Notes: a model not told the origin generated them from the letters alone. A stretch of 64,000 bases of DNA from Bradyrhizobium sp. Ce-3 (GCF_022835695.1 NZ_BQUV01000004.1:1-64000), one strand, 5' to 3'; positions 9,568 to 18,052 are shown, numbered from the stretch's first letter. Program-made: numbers and translations.

Positions 9568-11990
9568 CAACCCGCCGCCCGCTTCTTCTCTTCCACCAGC
9601 TGCTCCTCCATCAGCATCTCGGTGCCGATGATGCCCTCGCGGCTGAGCTCTTCAAGCTCGGCGTCGGACAGGCCGAGCATGCCGCCAAGGATCTCGCGGT
9701 TGTGCTCGCCGAGCGTCGGCGGCACCGAGCGGATCGCAAACGGCGCTTCGCCCTCGCGGAACGGCATCGAGGGCTGCGGATGCTTACCGATGAAGGCGCG
9801 GTCGACCTGCTGAATGAAGCCGCGCGCGTGCAGCTGCGGGTCGTCAAGCAGGTCGATCGGCAGCCGCGCGACGCCGGAGGCCACACCTTCGGCCTGCAGC
9901 GCGGCCATCGCCGTGTCCGGATCGCGCTCCGCAGTCCAGGCCGTGATCGCGGCCTCGATCTCGGCCTCGATGGCGCGGCGGCCCGCGGCGGTCCTGAGCT
10001 TGGCGTCCGTCGCCCAGTCCTCACGGCCGAGCAGCCGCGCAAGCTTTGGCCACATCGCGTCATCGGACACCGCGACCACGATCCAGTTGTCCTCGCCGTC
10101 GCAGCGAAAGCAGCCATGCGGCACGAAGTCGGGGTGGCGGTTGCCGTATTTGGTCGGCTCTCTGCCGTCGATCGAATGCGCGACGATCCAGGGCGCCGCG
10201 AACGGCATCATGCATTCGATCTGCGCGAGATCGACGAACTGGCCCTGTCCCGTCAGCCTGGCGTGGATCAATGCCGTCAGCACCGCAGCCGCACCGTTGA
10301 GCCCGCCGACGGCGTCGCCAAACGCAGTATGGCTCATGACCGGAGGACCATCGGGATCGCCGACCACGCTCGGCAGGCCGGAGCCCTGCTCCAATGTCGA
10401 GCCATAGGCGCGGCAGTCGCGATGCACGCTGCCGGCACCGAACGCCGACATCGACATCATCACCAGCTTCGGATTGAGCTTGCTCAGCACGTCGTAGCCG
10501 AGGCCGAGCTTGGGCAGCACCTCGACCGAATAATTGTCGACCACGAGGTCGGCATCGGCGAGCAGACGTTTGGCCAGCGCAAGCCCCTTCGGCCGGGTCA
10601 GATCGAGCGTGATGCCGCGCTTGTTGCGGTTCATGATGCAGTAGCGCACCGATTTCTCGTACATCTGCTCCAGCACATAGGCCGGACGGCGATCGACGCC
10701 GCGCCACCAGTCCGGATATTGCGTCGCCTCGATCTTGATGACGTCGGCGCCGAGATCGGCGAGCGTGCGGGTGCAGATCGGGCCGGCCCAGCCCATCGAG
10801 AAGTCGACGACACGGATGCCCTCGAGCGGCAAGCGATTGGTCGCAGCAGGCTCGCGCACCGGCACGTGCGGCACGGCGGCGCGCGCGGCCTGCTGCTCGC
10901 CGATATCGGGCACGCGGCCACCACGCAGCGGCGGCGTTCCGGTCAGCCGCTGCATCGTGCCGGCGGAAAACCCGGTCTCGTCGCCGACCGTGATCGGGAC
11001 GATCGCGCCCCGCGCACGCTTCTCTCCATCGGCGATGAGGTCTGAAATCTCCGGCACCGGCACGATCGGGATCTTGCGCCTGAGGCCCTCGGCGAACCAT
11101 TCCTGCGCGGTGCGCTGCTTCAGCCTCGGCAGGATCTTGGCTTCGATCTCGGCGACATGGCGCAGCCGGTCGACACCCATGACCAGCGTCGGATCGTCGC
11201 GCAGCTCGCTGAGCCCGAGCATCTCGCAGAACGCGCGCCACTGCGCCGGAGTCACCGTGGTGACGCCGAGCCAGCCCTGTTTGGTCTCGTAGATGCCGAC
11301 CGGAAAGGTCGGCCAGAACCGGTTGACGCCGATCCGTCGCATGATGTCGCCGCGCTGGAACGCCTCGAACATGATGTATTCGGTGACGGCGATCGAGGCC
11401 TCGAACAGGCTGAGATGACTTTCGCGTCCACGCCCGTCCTGCATGCGGCCGAGCACCGAAGATGCCGCGGCGATGAAGCCCCACAGCCCACCCAGGATCC
11501 CGGTCTGGAAATCCGGTGCGTGCATCGGCGGCCCCTGCTCGGGGCCGACCAGCTTCACGAGCCCGGTCAGCGCGCGGATCGTGGAGTCCGTCGCGGCGAA
11601 GCCGGCGTAAGGACCGCGATCGCCGAACCAGGCGAGGTCGAGATGGATCAGGCCCGGATTGTCGCGCCTGATCGCGTCGAGATCGATAGCGGGACAATCC
11701 GCCGCAACGATACCGCGCCCATCGAGCAGGATGTCGCAACCGGTAATCAGCTCGCGCAGACGGGCTGCATCATCCTTGCCAAGTGCGACGCTCGATTTGT
11801 TGAAATTGAGAAACGCAAACCACGCGCTGTGCCCCTGCTGCGTCAGCGGCGCGGCACGGCGCAGCGGATCCCCCGCCGGCGGCTCGACCTTCTGCACATC
11901 GGCGCCGAAATCGGCGAACAGCCGCGCGCAATAACTCGTCGCCGCAGCACTTCCGATCTCGACAATCCGCAGATGCGACAACGCGCCCAT
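9567..11990 (-). CDS. Tandem-fused family III CoA-transferase (CaiB/BaiF type)
   Basis: The 807-residue product has two complete family III CoA-transferase modules. The first (about 1-380) starts GALSHLRIVEIGSAAATSYC; the second (about 386-807) starts LPLEGIRVVDFSMGWAGP. Each keeps an Asp where the family's catalytic nucleophile is expected: D160 in HAPDFQTG and D559 in HTAFGDAVGG. Family III enzymes move CoA from a donor such as succinyl-CoA to a carboxylic acid. A fused pair probably folds like the interlocked dimer made from one chain. ATG at 11990 matches the start of homology; the open frame upstream has no homology. The product would activate an acid for the carboxylase encoded downstream. 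Confidence 0.9.
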   Translation of the reverse strand: MGALSHLRIVEIGSAAATSYCARLFADFGADVQKVEPPAGDPLRRAAPLTQQGHSAWFAFLNFNKSSVALGKDDAARLRELITGCDILLDGRGIVAADCPAIDLDAIRRDNPGLIHLDLAWFGDRGPYAGFAATDSTIRALTGLVKLVGPEQGPPMHAPDFQTGILGGLWGFIAAASSVLGRMQDGRGRESHLSLFEASIAVTEYIMFEAFQRGDIMRRIGVNRFWPTFPVGIYETKQGWLGVTTVTPAQWRAFCEMLGLSELRDDPTLVMGVDRLRHVAEIEAKILPRLKQRTAQEWFAEGLRRKIPIVPVPEISDLIADGEKRARGAIVPITVGDETGFSAGTMQRLTGTPPLRGGRVPDIGEQQAARAAVPHVPVREPAATNRLPLEGIRVVDFSMGWAGPICTRTLADLGADVIKIEATQYPDWWRGVDRRPAYVLEQMYEKSVRYCIMNRNKRGITLDLTRPKGLALAKRLLADADLVVDNYSVEVLPKLGLGYDVLSKLNPKLVMMSMSAFGAGSVHRDCRAYGSTLEQGSGLPSVVGDPDGPPVMSHTAFGDAVGGLNGAAAVLTALIHARLTGQGQFVDLAQIECMMPFAAPWIVAHSIDGREPTKYGNRHPDFVPHGCFRCDGEDNWIVVAVSDDAMWPKLARLLGREDWATDAKLRTAAGRRAIEAEIEAAITAWTAERDPDTAMAALQAEGVASGVARLPIDLLDDPQLHARGFIQQVDRAFIGKHPQPSMPFREGEAPFAIRSVPPTLGEHNREILGGMLGLSDAELEELSREGIIGTEMLMEEQLVEEKKRAAG

Positions 11991-12165
11991 CAGGCTTCCT
12001 CGCGTACAACATGACCAGCCGGTGACAGCGGCTGATTCAGTTTTCTTGTTGGGTGAACTTGAAGCCGCGTCGACTGTGTGATGCAAGTGGAATTTTCTTC
12101 CGCTTGACGGAATTAGCGCGCGTGTGATCGGCGCTGCTGTTCAGCGCGAGGCGACGATTGTGCAG
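11991..12165 (-). promoter_or_regulatory. Leader between amidohydrolase and CoA-transferase genes, with an inverted repeat
   Basis: This is one of the longer same-strand gaps in the 767-16403 run (175 nt). It contains a 15-bp interrupted palindrome TTCCG-CTTGA-CGGAA at 12098-12112. It may hold an internal promoter or operator for the CoA-transferase/importer/carboxylase genes. No convincing -35/-10 pair was identified. Confidence 0.3.
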
Positions 12166-13596
12166 CTAATTGCAGGTGAGTTGCGCTTCGAACCAACGCT
12201 GTAGTGAGCTCGACAATCGCGGCCATGCGCGCAAGACATGCGCGTATGTGGCCGCGCTCGCGCGATGGATGCCACGCAGTTCCTGCTCAACGGCGGCAAG
12301 GTCAACACCAAGGCACCGGCCGGCCTTGGCGACTGTGCGACCATCGACCACAAGCTCCGAGATCAGCGACGCATTGCCGCGTGCGAACAGCAAGTCGAGC
12401 GGATCGGCCTCGAGAATCTGACCGCGCTCGAGACGGTCGAGATCGATGCTGACGAAATCGGCCGGCGTACCGACCGCGAGTTCGCCGGTGCCCGGCGCGC
12501 CGGTGGCGCGTCGGCCATTGCGGATCGCGAGCGCGAAGAATTCCTGAGCAGTCCAAGTGCGCCTGAACCCGAGGCCACCGTGCGTCATCTGCACCAGCCG
12601 CATCTCGCGCAGCACGTCGTCATCCTCGTCGAGCGCCAGGCCGTCGACGCCGACCGCGATCGCGCAGCCGCAGGCGTGCGCCGCCGCGATCGGCGCCAGT
12701 CCGGAGCGCAGATGCAGGTTGGAGGAGAAGTTGGTGACGATGCGCGCGCCAGATGCTGCGATCATCTCGATCTCGTCGGGCCGGGCGTGGATGCAATGCG
12801 CGAGCGTCAGGCGTTCCGACAGCAAGCCGATGTCGCGGAGATAGCGCACGATGCCGCCGGGAAAATGCTGGTCGGCCCAGGCGCGCTGATAGACCGTCTC
12901 GAGCAGATGCATGTGGATGCGGCGGCCGGTCTGCGCGGAATTTTCCGCGACCGCCTCCAGCAGCGGCTTCGAGCACCACTGCACGCCCGCCGGCCCAAGC
13001 TGGACGTCGACCTTCGGCCCGCCGATCGCCGCAGCGATCGCATCGGTCAGCTCGATATAGGCTTTCGGCGCCATCGGAGCACGCACGAACAGCTCCTCGA
13101 TCGTCTTGCGGTCGTCGGCCGCAAGGCCTGACAGCACGCCTTCGCTGTCGCCGTAGACGATCGGGTTCTGGTCGCGCACCGCGATCGCAAAGGCGATGCG
13201 GATGCCGACATCGCCGGCGGCGCGCGCGATCGCCCGCGCCTCCTCGACCAGCGGCATGGTGCCGCTCGGCCGCGTGTAGTGCACCATCATCGCCGCGCAG
13301 CCGGCCTGGGCTGCGCGGGCAAACGCCGAGACCGCGGTGAGATAGGGATCAACCGGTGTGCCGGCCACCGTGCGCAGGATCCAGCTCTCCAGCGGCATGC
13401 CGACCGCGCCGAAGCTCGATGCCCGCGGGCGGGCGTGGTCGTGGGCGTTGACGAAAGCGGGCAGGATGAGCGAGCGCGGGGCTGCCGCTACGCCCTCGGA
13501 GATGTCGGTGATGAGACCGCCATCGTGATGCAGCACGACGTTGTCGCGGATGCCGCGGTCAGGAGCGGAGAACAGGCGGGTTGCCGTGACATCCAT
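12166..13596 (-). CDS. Metal-dependent amidohydrolase (ATZ/TRZ / cytosine deaminase superfamily)
   Basis: A 476-residue amidohydrolase-fold enzyme expected to deaminate or hydrolyse a cyclic amide or amidine. The metal-binding HxH is H52/H54 in VNAHDHAR. Later blocks HMHLLET (metal His and catalytic Glu), AHCIHARPDE (His) and VGVDGLALDEDDD (Asp) complete the expected site, so it looks catalytically intact. The C-terminal GTPADFVSIDLD returns to the small beta-sandwich domain. It lies 105 nt after the NitT/TauT-type binding protein gene, with a palindromic repeat between, and 175 nt before the CoA-transferase gene. Substrate unknown. Confidence 0.85.
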   Translation of the reverse strand: MDVTATRLFSAPDRGIRDNVVLHHDGGLITDISEGVAAAPRSLILPAFVNAHDHARPRASSFGAVGMPLESWILRTVAGTPVDPYLTAVSAFARAAQAGCAAMMVHYTRPSGTMPLVEEARAIARAAGDVGIRIAFAIAVRDQNPIVYGDSEGVLSGLAADDRKTIEELFVRAPMAPKAYIELTDAIAAAIGGPKVDVQLGPAGVQWCSKPLLEAVAENSAQTGRRIHMHLLETVYQRAWADQHFPGGIVRYLRDIGLLSERLTLAHCIHARPDEIEMIAASGARIVTNFSSNLHLRSGLAPIAAAHACGCAIAVGVDGLALDEDDDVLREMRLVQMTHGGLGFRRTWTAQEFFALAIRNGRRATGAPGTGELAVGTPADFVSIDLDRLERGQILEADPLDLLFARGNASLISELVVDGRTVAKAGRCLGVDLAAVEQELRGIHRASAATYAHVLRAWPRLSSSLQRWFEAQLTCN

Positions 13597-13610
13597 TGCT
13601 TCCCTCCGCC

Positions 13611-13692
13611 GTCATTGCGAGGAGCGGAGCGACGAAGCAATTCATCCTTCCCAGTGCCGAAGAACGGATTGCCTCGCTTCGCTCGCAATGAC
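13611..13692. repeat. Long inverted repeat, GTCATTGCGAG / CTCGCAATGAC type
   Basis: GTCATTGCGAG at the left end pairs with CTCGCAATGAC at the right end, and inner GAGCGGAGCGA / TCGCTTCGCTC blocks pair imperfectly. I recognise this as a common dispersed alphaproteobacterial intergenic repeat. It lies between the binding protein stop and the amidohydrolase start and could attenuate transcription or stabilise mRNA ends. Confidence 0.7.
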
Positions 13693-13701
13693 AAGCAATA
13701 C

Positions 13702-14727
13702 TCAGTTCGCCGTATACACCAGCTCCCGCTCCGCACGCGGCGGCAGGAACTCGCGGGAAAACACTTCGGCAGGTGTTGGCGTGCGGGCGAGCTGGTAGCC
13801 TTCGACGATGAAGCCGATGGCGCGGGCCATGCGGTCGTCCTTGACGTCGCCGATGCCGATGTCCTTCATCTCCGGCGAGACGATCAACTTCTCGAAGGAA
13901 TATTGTAGCCGGCGCTTCTCGACATCGACATTGATCAGATTGTCGTAGTTGAGCGCCGCCTTCATCGCGGCGTTCTGGTCCTTGGCGACCGCGATCGCGC
14001 CCTTGTTGATGGCGCGCACCAGGCCGGCCACCGCCTTCGGGTTCGAAGCGATCAGCTTGCGCGAGACCATCACGCCGTTGGAATAAAGGTCGAGCCCGTA
14101 ATCGCCGAACGAGAACCATTTGAAGTCCTTGTCGGGGTCCTGACGATTGAGCACCAGATTGAAATAGCTCGTGATGTTGAACACCAGCGCAGCGTCGATG
14201 TCGCCCTTGATCAGCATCGGCTCCTGCAGGTTCGGCGCCATGTTGGAGATCTTGATCTTCTCGCCATCGAGCCCATTCTTGTGCACGAACACCGGCAGCA
14301 GCCGCGTCGTCGGCGTGCCCTGCGCGCCGCCGAGCGTATGGCCCTCGAAATCCTTGATGGTCTTGATGCCGCTCGAGTTCTTGGCGACGATCGCGAATGG
14401 CGGCTGGTTCCACATCATGTAGACCATGACCGGCGCGTCCTGCGGCTTGGTCGAGGCGTTCTGGATGATCGCGTTGACGTCGCCGAACCCTGCGTCATAG
14501 GCGCCCGACATGATGCGTGTCACGGTCGCGCCGGAGCCTTCGCCCTGGTCGATCACGACATTGAGGCCTTCCTCTTTGAAATAGCCGTTGTCCTTGGCGT
14601 AGAAGAACGCGGCATCCGAGCCCTGCGTCTTCCAGCCCAGCGTGAACTTGATGGTGGTGTCCTCGGCGCGCGCGGATCCCGCGACGACAGCCAATCCCAA
14701 CAGCGCGGCGCTTATAGTCTTCAGCAT
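13702..14727 (-). CDS. NitT/TauT-type ABC transporter substrate-binding protein (NMT1/THI5-like)
   Basis: A 341-residue periplasmic binding protein with a cleavable signal peptide (about 1-21, ending GSARA). The NMT1-like body starts TIKFTLGWKTQGSDAAFFYAKDNGYFKEEG and contains VVIDQGEGSGATVTRIMSG. This family binds pyrimidine precursors, sulfonates, nitrate or aromatic acids. Its linkage to amidohydrolase genes favours a nitrogen heterocycle, but that is inference. It is third in the 16403-13702 importer operon, 36 nt after the permease. Confidence 0.9.
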   Translation of the reverse strand: MLKTISAALLGLAVVAGSARAEDTTIKFTLGWKTQGSDAAFFYAKDNGYFKEEGLNVVIDQGEGSGATVTRIMSGAYDAGFGDVNAIIQNASTKPQDAPVMVYMMWNQPPFAIVAKNSSGIKTIKDFEGHTLGGAQGTPTTRLLPVFVHKNGLDGEKIKISNMAPNLQEPMLIKGDIDAALVFNITSYFNLVLNRQDPDKDFKWFSFGDYGLDLYSNGVMVSRKLIASNPKAVAGLVRAINKGAIAVAKDQNAAMKAALNYDNLINVDVEKRRLQYSFEKLIVSPEMKDIGIGDVKDDRMARAIGFIVEGYQLARTPTPAEVFSREFLPPRAERELVYTAN

Positions 14728-14763
14728 GACGACCTCCTCAACTCCAGTGAACGGCGGAACGAT

Positions 14764-15540
14764 TCAGGTAGCGATGAAATTGTCCTTGCGCGTCGCCCAG
14801 CCCGTCACCCGGCCCTCGATCAGCGAGAACAGGACGTAGAGCGCGACCCCGAGGCCGGCGAGCACGAACAGCCCGGCGAACACCAGCGGCACGTTGAAAT
14901 TGGAGGACGCGGTCATCATGACGTTGCCGATGCCGCGGTTCGAGGCGACGGTTTCCGACAGCACCGCGCCGACGAAGGCGTAGGACACCGCGACCTTCAG
15001 CGAGGCGAAGAAGAACGGCATCGTCCGCGGCAAGCCGACATTCCACAGGATGTCGAACTTGCTGGCGCCGAGCGCCTTCAACACGTCCTCGAGCTCCGGC
15101 TCGGTGGTGGCAAGGCCGGTGGCGATGTTGACGACGATCGGGAAGAAGCAGATCGACAGCGCGGTCAGCACCGCCGGCACGGTGCCGGAGCCGAACCACA
15201 GCACGAAGATCGGCACCACCGCGACCTTCGGGATCGAGGAGAACCCGACCAGCAGCGGATAGCAGGTGTCGTAGGCGGTTTTCGACACCCCGATCACCGC
15301 ACCGAGCGCGACACCGAGCGCCACGCCGAGCACGAAGCCGATCATCGTGGTCACCAATGTCTGGACGATATGCGGCCAGAGGATCGGGAATTTCTCGAAC
15401 AACGTGATGAAGACCTGCGAGGGACGCGGCAGCACGAGATCGGACATGCCCGTCATCAGGCAGAACAGCTCCCAGGCGACGAAGAACAGCACGATCAGGG
15501 CGGCGGACCAGGCCTTCTGCCTGATATCTGACACGGACAT
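14764..15540 (-). CDS. NitT/TauT-type ABC transporter permease
   Basis: A 258-residue inner-membrane permease of the BPD_transp_1 family with about six hydrophobic segments. The EAA-like loop is ALGASKFDILWNVGLPRTMPF, preceded by IPKVAVVPIFVLWFGSG, the hallmark of SsuC/TauC-type permeases. ATG at 15540 lies 2 nt after the ATPase stop; the open frame upstream of it is an out-of-frame reading of the ATPase gene and is rejected. It works with the 15543 ATPase and the 13702 binding protein. Confidence 0.92.
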   Translation of the reverse strand: MSVSDIRQKAWSAALIVLFFVAWELFCLMTGMSDLVLPRPSQVFITLFEKFPILWPHIVQTLVTTMIGFVLGVALGVALGAVIGVSKTAYDTCYPLLVGFSSIPKVAVVPIFVLWFGSGTVPAVLTALSICFFPIVVNIATGLATTEPELEDVLKALGASKFDILWNVGLPRTMPFFFASLKVAVSYAFVGAVLSETVASNRGIGNVMMTASSNFNVPLVFAGLFVLAGLGVALYVLFSLIEGRVTGWATRKDNFIAT

Positions 15541-15542
15541 GG

Positions 15543-16403
15543 TCAGGCTCCCTCGCGCGCCGCGGTGCGCGCATCGACGATGAACGCGCGGAGTTTCTGG
15601 TTGAGCGCGACGAAGTCCGGCTCGAACGTCATCGCCACGGTGCGCGGGCGGGCGAAATCGACCCTGGAATCGTCGAGGATGCGGCCGGGCCGCGCGCTCA
15701 TCACGCAGATGCGGCTGGCGAGGAAGCCGGCCTCGCGCAGGTCGTGGGTGACCAGCAGCACGGTCGGCTTGTGGGTCATCCAGAGCTGCTGAAGGATGCC
15801 CCACAGCTCCTCGCGGGTGAACTGGTCGAGCGCGCCGAACGGCTCGTCGAGCAGCAGCATGCGCGGCTCGTGGATCAGCGCGCGGCACAGATTGGCGCGC
15901 TGGAGCATGCCGCCCGAGAGTTGCCAGGGATAGCGGCCGCCAAAGCCCTTCAGCCCGACCTGCTCGAGCAGCGCATTGGCCTTGTCGCGGAACGCGGTCT
16001 TGCGCAGCCTGCGGAATTGCGAGCGGAACGGCTCGACGATCTTCAGCGGCAGCATGATGTTCTTCTCGATCGTCATCCACGGCAGCATGGTCGGGTTCTG
16101 GAACGCCATGCCGACCCGCAGCGCGCGCGCCGCGACCTCGCGGCCACCGACGATGACGACGCCGGTGGTCGGCCGCGCCAGGCCCGAGACCAGCCGCAGG
16201 ATCGTGGACTTGCCGCAGCCGGAGGGCCCGACCAGCGCCACGAACTCGCCGTCGGCGATCCGCAGCGTGGTGGTCGACAGCGCCGGCACGGCGCGGGCGC
16301 CGCGGCCGAACGTGACGGAGGCTTCCGACAGCTCGATCGCGGCCGGCGCGGATCCGGCGGCGGTCAGCTCGCCGGCAAATTCGGAGTTTGGTTGCATGCG
16401 CAT
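15543..16403 (-). CDS. NitT/TauT-type ABC transporter ATPase
   Basis: A 286-residue ATPase with Walker A GPSGCGKST, Q-loop AFQNPTMLPW, signature LSGGMLQRANLCRAL, Walker B MLLLDEPFGALD and the switch His in LLVTHDLREA. It is the first gene of the minus-strand run. ATG at 16403 (MRMQPN) and ATG at 16397 are both possible; further upstream codons run into the control region shared with the divergent GntR gene. The start codon region itself contains a GCATGC site that may be a repressor site. Confidence 0.9.
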   Translation of the reverse strand: MRMQPNSEFAGELTAAGSAPAAIELSEASVTFGRGARAVPALSTTTLRIADGEFVALVGPSGCGKSTILRLVSGLARPTTGVVIVGGREVAARALRVGMAFQNPTMLPWMTIEKNIMLPLKIVEPFRSQFRRLRKTAFRDKANALLEQVGLKGFGGRYPWQLSGGMLQRANLCRALIHEPRMLLLDEPFGALDQFTREELWGILQQLWMTHKPTVLLVTHDLREAGFLASRICVMSARPGRILDDSRVDFARPRTVAMTFEPDFVALNQKLRAFIVDARTAAREGA

Positions 16404-16526
16404 CACAAGCAAAGTGCATGCAAGCTGGATGCCAGCGGCCGGCCCCTTGAAAATCAAGGGGATCGCGCGATCGGCGCCGCAGGACCCGGCTTCGCTTTGG
16501 GCAATCTGCGGCTCAAACTGCATGCA
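16392..16526. promoter_or_regulatory. Candidate operator array: three GCATGC-centred sites between the importer operon and the GntR gene
   Basis: TGCATGCA occurs at 16415-16422 and again at 16519-16526, and TTGCATGC at 16392-16399. The two perfect 8-bp palindromes are 104 bp apart, close to ten helical turns. GntR/FCD regulators usually bind short palindromes in divergent promoter regions, so these are plausible sites for the 16598 product. Binding is inferred, not shown. Confidence 0.45.
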
Positions 16527-16597
16527 ATTCGGGCGGTCGATTGTTTCGGCGGTATGATAAAGAGGCGTTCGAAGCACCTTCAGAGGGATTCGCGGCA

Positions 16598-17359
16598 ATG
16601 GCGGGACGCGCCGACAGCAGCAAGACGGCGGAGCCGTCGGACAAGGTCAGCGTGATCTGCCGCGCGCTGCGGCGGGCAATCATCGAGCAGGCGCTGGAGC
16701 CCGGCGCCAAGCTGCCCGAGGATTCGCTCGGCGAGCGGTTCGGCGTCAGCCGCACCATCGCGCGGCATGCGCTCGGGCAATTGGCCGCGGAGGGCCTGGT
16801 CGAACTGCGCCGCAACCGCATCGCCGTGGTGGCAACGCCGAGCTGGCAGGAGGCGCGCGATGCCTTCGACATCCGCATCGAGCTGGAGCGGCTGGTGGTG
16901 CGGCAACTCGCGGGCAAGCTGACCAAGCCGCAGATCGCCGAATTGACCGCCCATGTCGACGCCGAGGATCGCGCACGCGACGGCACCGATGCGGTCTCGA
17001 TCCGGCTCGCCACCGAATTCCACATCCTGCTCGCCCACATGACGAACAGCCCGATCCTGGTGCGCTATGTCAGTGAGGTCGCCTACCGCTGTTGCCTGAC
17101 GCTGTCGCTGTACAGCCGGCCGCATTCATCGGAATGCGCGATCAACGAGCACCGCGCGATCATCGCAGCCCTGGTGAAGGGCGACGTCGACAAGGTGATG
17201 GGGCTGATGCACAGCCATCTGGATTCCGTGGCGACCCGCGCTCTGGTCGCGCCGAGCCCGCAGCGCGGCCGCGATCTGCTGGACATTTTGGCGCCGTACG
17301 CCGATGAGGCGAGCAGCGAGAAGGTGGTGAAGCTGCCGAAGGCGGTGCGGGGACGGTAA
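16598..17359 (+). CDS. GntR family transcriptional regulator, FCD (FadR) subfamily
   Basis: A 253-residue regulator with an N-terminal winged helix (about 17-80: VSVICRALRRAIIEQAL, LPEDSLGERFGVSRTIAR, GLVELRRNRIAVV) and an all-helical FCD ligand-binding domain. The FCD part has metal-binding-type residues in DIRIELERL, FHILLAHMTNS and INEHRAIIAAL. ATG at 16598 was chosen for a GAGGG stretch 10 nt upstream; a TTG at 16541 in the same frame is less likely. It is transcribed away from the ABC importer/amidohydrolase genes and is the best local regulator for them. Confidence 0.9.
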   Translation: MAGRADSSKTAEPSDKVSVICRALRRAIIEQALEPGAKLPEDSLGERFGVSRTIARHALGQLAAEGLVELRRNRIAVVATPSWQEARDAFDIRIELERLVVRQLAGKLTKPQIAELTAHVDAEDRARDGTDAVSIRLATEFHILLAHMTNSPILVRYVSEVAYRCCLTLSLYSRPHSSECAINEHRAIIAALVKGDVDKVMGLMHSHLDSVATRALVAPSPQRGRDLLDILAPYADEASSEKVVKLPKAVRGR

Positions 17360-17370
17360 CCCCAATCTCG

Positions 17371-17470
17371 GTGTCGTCGCCCGGCTTGACCGGGCGACCC
17401 AGTATTCCAGAAGGTGTTGTTGTCCACCGGGAGGTCGCGGCGTACTGGATCCCCCGCGGGGCATGACAGT
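17371..17470. repeat. Palindromic intergenic repeat, copy 2 (CCAGTATTCCAG / GCGGCGTACTGGATC type)
   Basis: It contains a hairpin CGCCCGG-CTTGA-CCGGGCG at its left end, CCAGTATTCCAG, and GCGGCGTACTGGATC toward the right end, matching the copy at 656-740 with a different central spacer. It lies between convergent GntR and NTF2-like genes and may terminate both. Confidence 0.7.
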
Positions 17471-17475
17471 TGTGG

Positions 17476-17895
17476 CTACCCCTCGATCCCCCGCTGCACC
17501 AGGATCCGCTCGGCGCTGTCGTTCCAGACGTCCATCTTGACGATCTGGCCGTCCTTCACCACGAAGCGGTCGACATAGCGGTTGCCCTCGAACGGCGTGC
17601 CGTCGATCCATTCGCCGTACAGCGTGCCGACGCTGTAGACCACAGTCTCACCTGCTCCCGGGCAGACGTCGAAGCGGTCCATCCGCTTCTTCACCCAACG
17701 GTAGCGCTTGGCGTTGAAGCCGGTCGGTCCGCGCGGATGGTCGAACTCGCGGCCGCCGGTGAAGGTGATCACCGTCCCCGGCTTCATATAGGCCGCCGCA
17801 GCATCCGGATCGGGGATCATCGACGCCGTCAGATAGGCCTCCACGATCTCGGCGTCGGACAGCGGGCGGGCATCGGCTTTGGCGGTGATGGACAT
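17476..17895 (-). CDS. NTF2-like (SnoaL-type) protein
   Basis: A 139-residue protein with the cone-shaped NTF2/SnoaL fold pattern: an N-terminal helix pair (LSDAEIVEAYLTASMIPDPDAAAAYM), then strands and YVDRFVVKDGQIVKMDVWNDSAERIL near the C-terminus. Members include ketosteroid-isomerase-like enzymes, dehydratases and small binding proteins. The typical nuclear transport factor length is 120-140. It is divergent from the deaminase-like gene at 18053, with a 157-nt control region between. ATG at 17895 is preferred to GTG one codon earlier. Function unknown. Confidence 0.8.
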   Translation of the reverse strand: MSITAKADARPLSDAEIVEAYLTASMIPDPDAAAAYMKPGTVITFTGGREFDHPRGPTGFNAKRYRWVKKRMDRFDVCPGAGETVVYSVGTLYGEWIDGTPFEGNRYVDRFVVKDGQIVKMDVWNDSAERILVQRGIEG

Positions 17896-17940
17896 CACGG
17901 GTCTCCGGCGGGGGATCGTCGGACTCTACAATCCGGCCGC

Positions 17941-17993
17941 CAAAGTGTATGCACATTTTTTGGACAATCTGGCTGGCAGATTGCACACAATCT
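17941..17993. promoter_or_regulatory. Nested inverted repeats in a divergent promoter region
   Basis: CAATCT (17965-17970), AGATTG (17978-17983) and CAATCT (17988-17993) alternate in orientation, giving two overlapping palindromes with 7- and 4-nt spacers. Just upstream, GTGTATGCACA (17945-17955) is another near-palindrome. They lie between the divergent genes at 17895 and 18053 and look like binding sites for one or two dimeric regulators. Confidence 0.45.
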
Positions 17994-18052
17994 GGTGCTG
18001 CCGGTTCCCTGCCCTTCCGCTAGGCTCAGACCATCCTGATGTCTTCGTTCCG

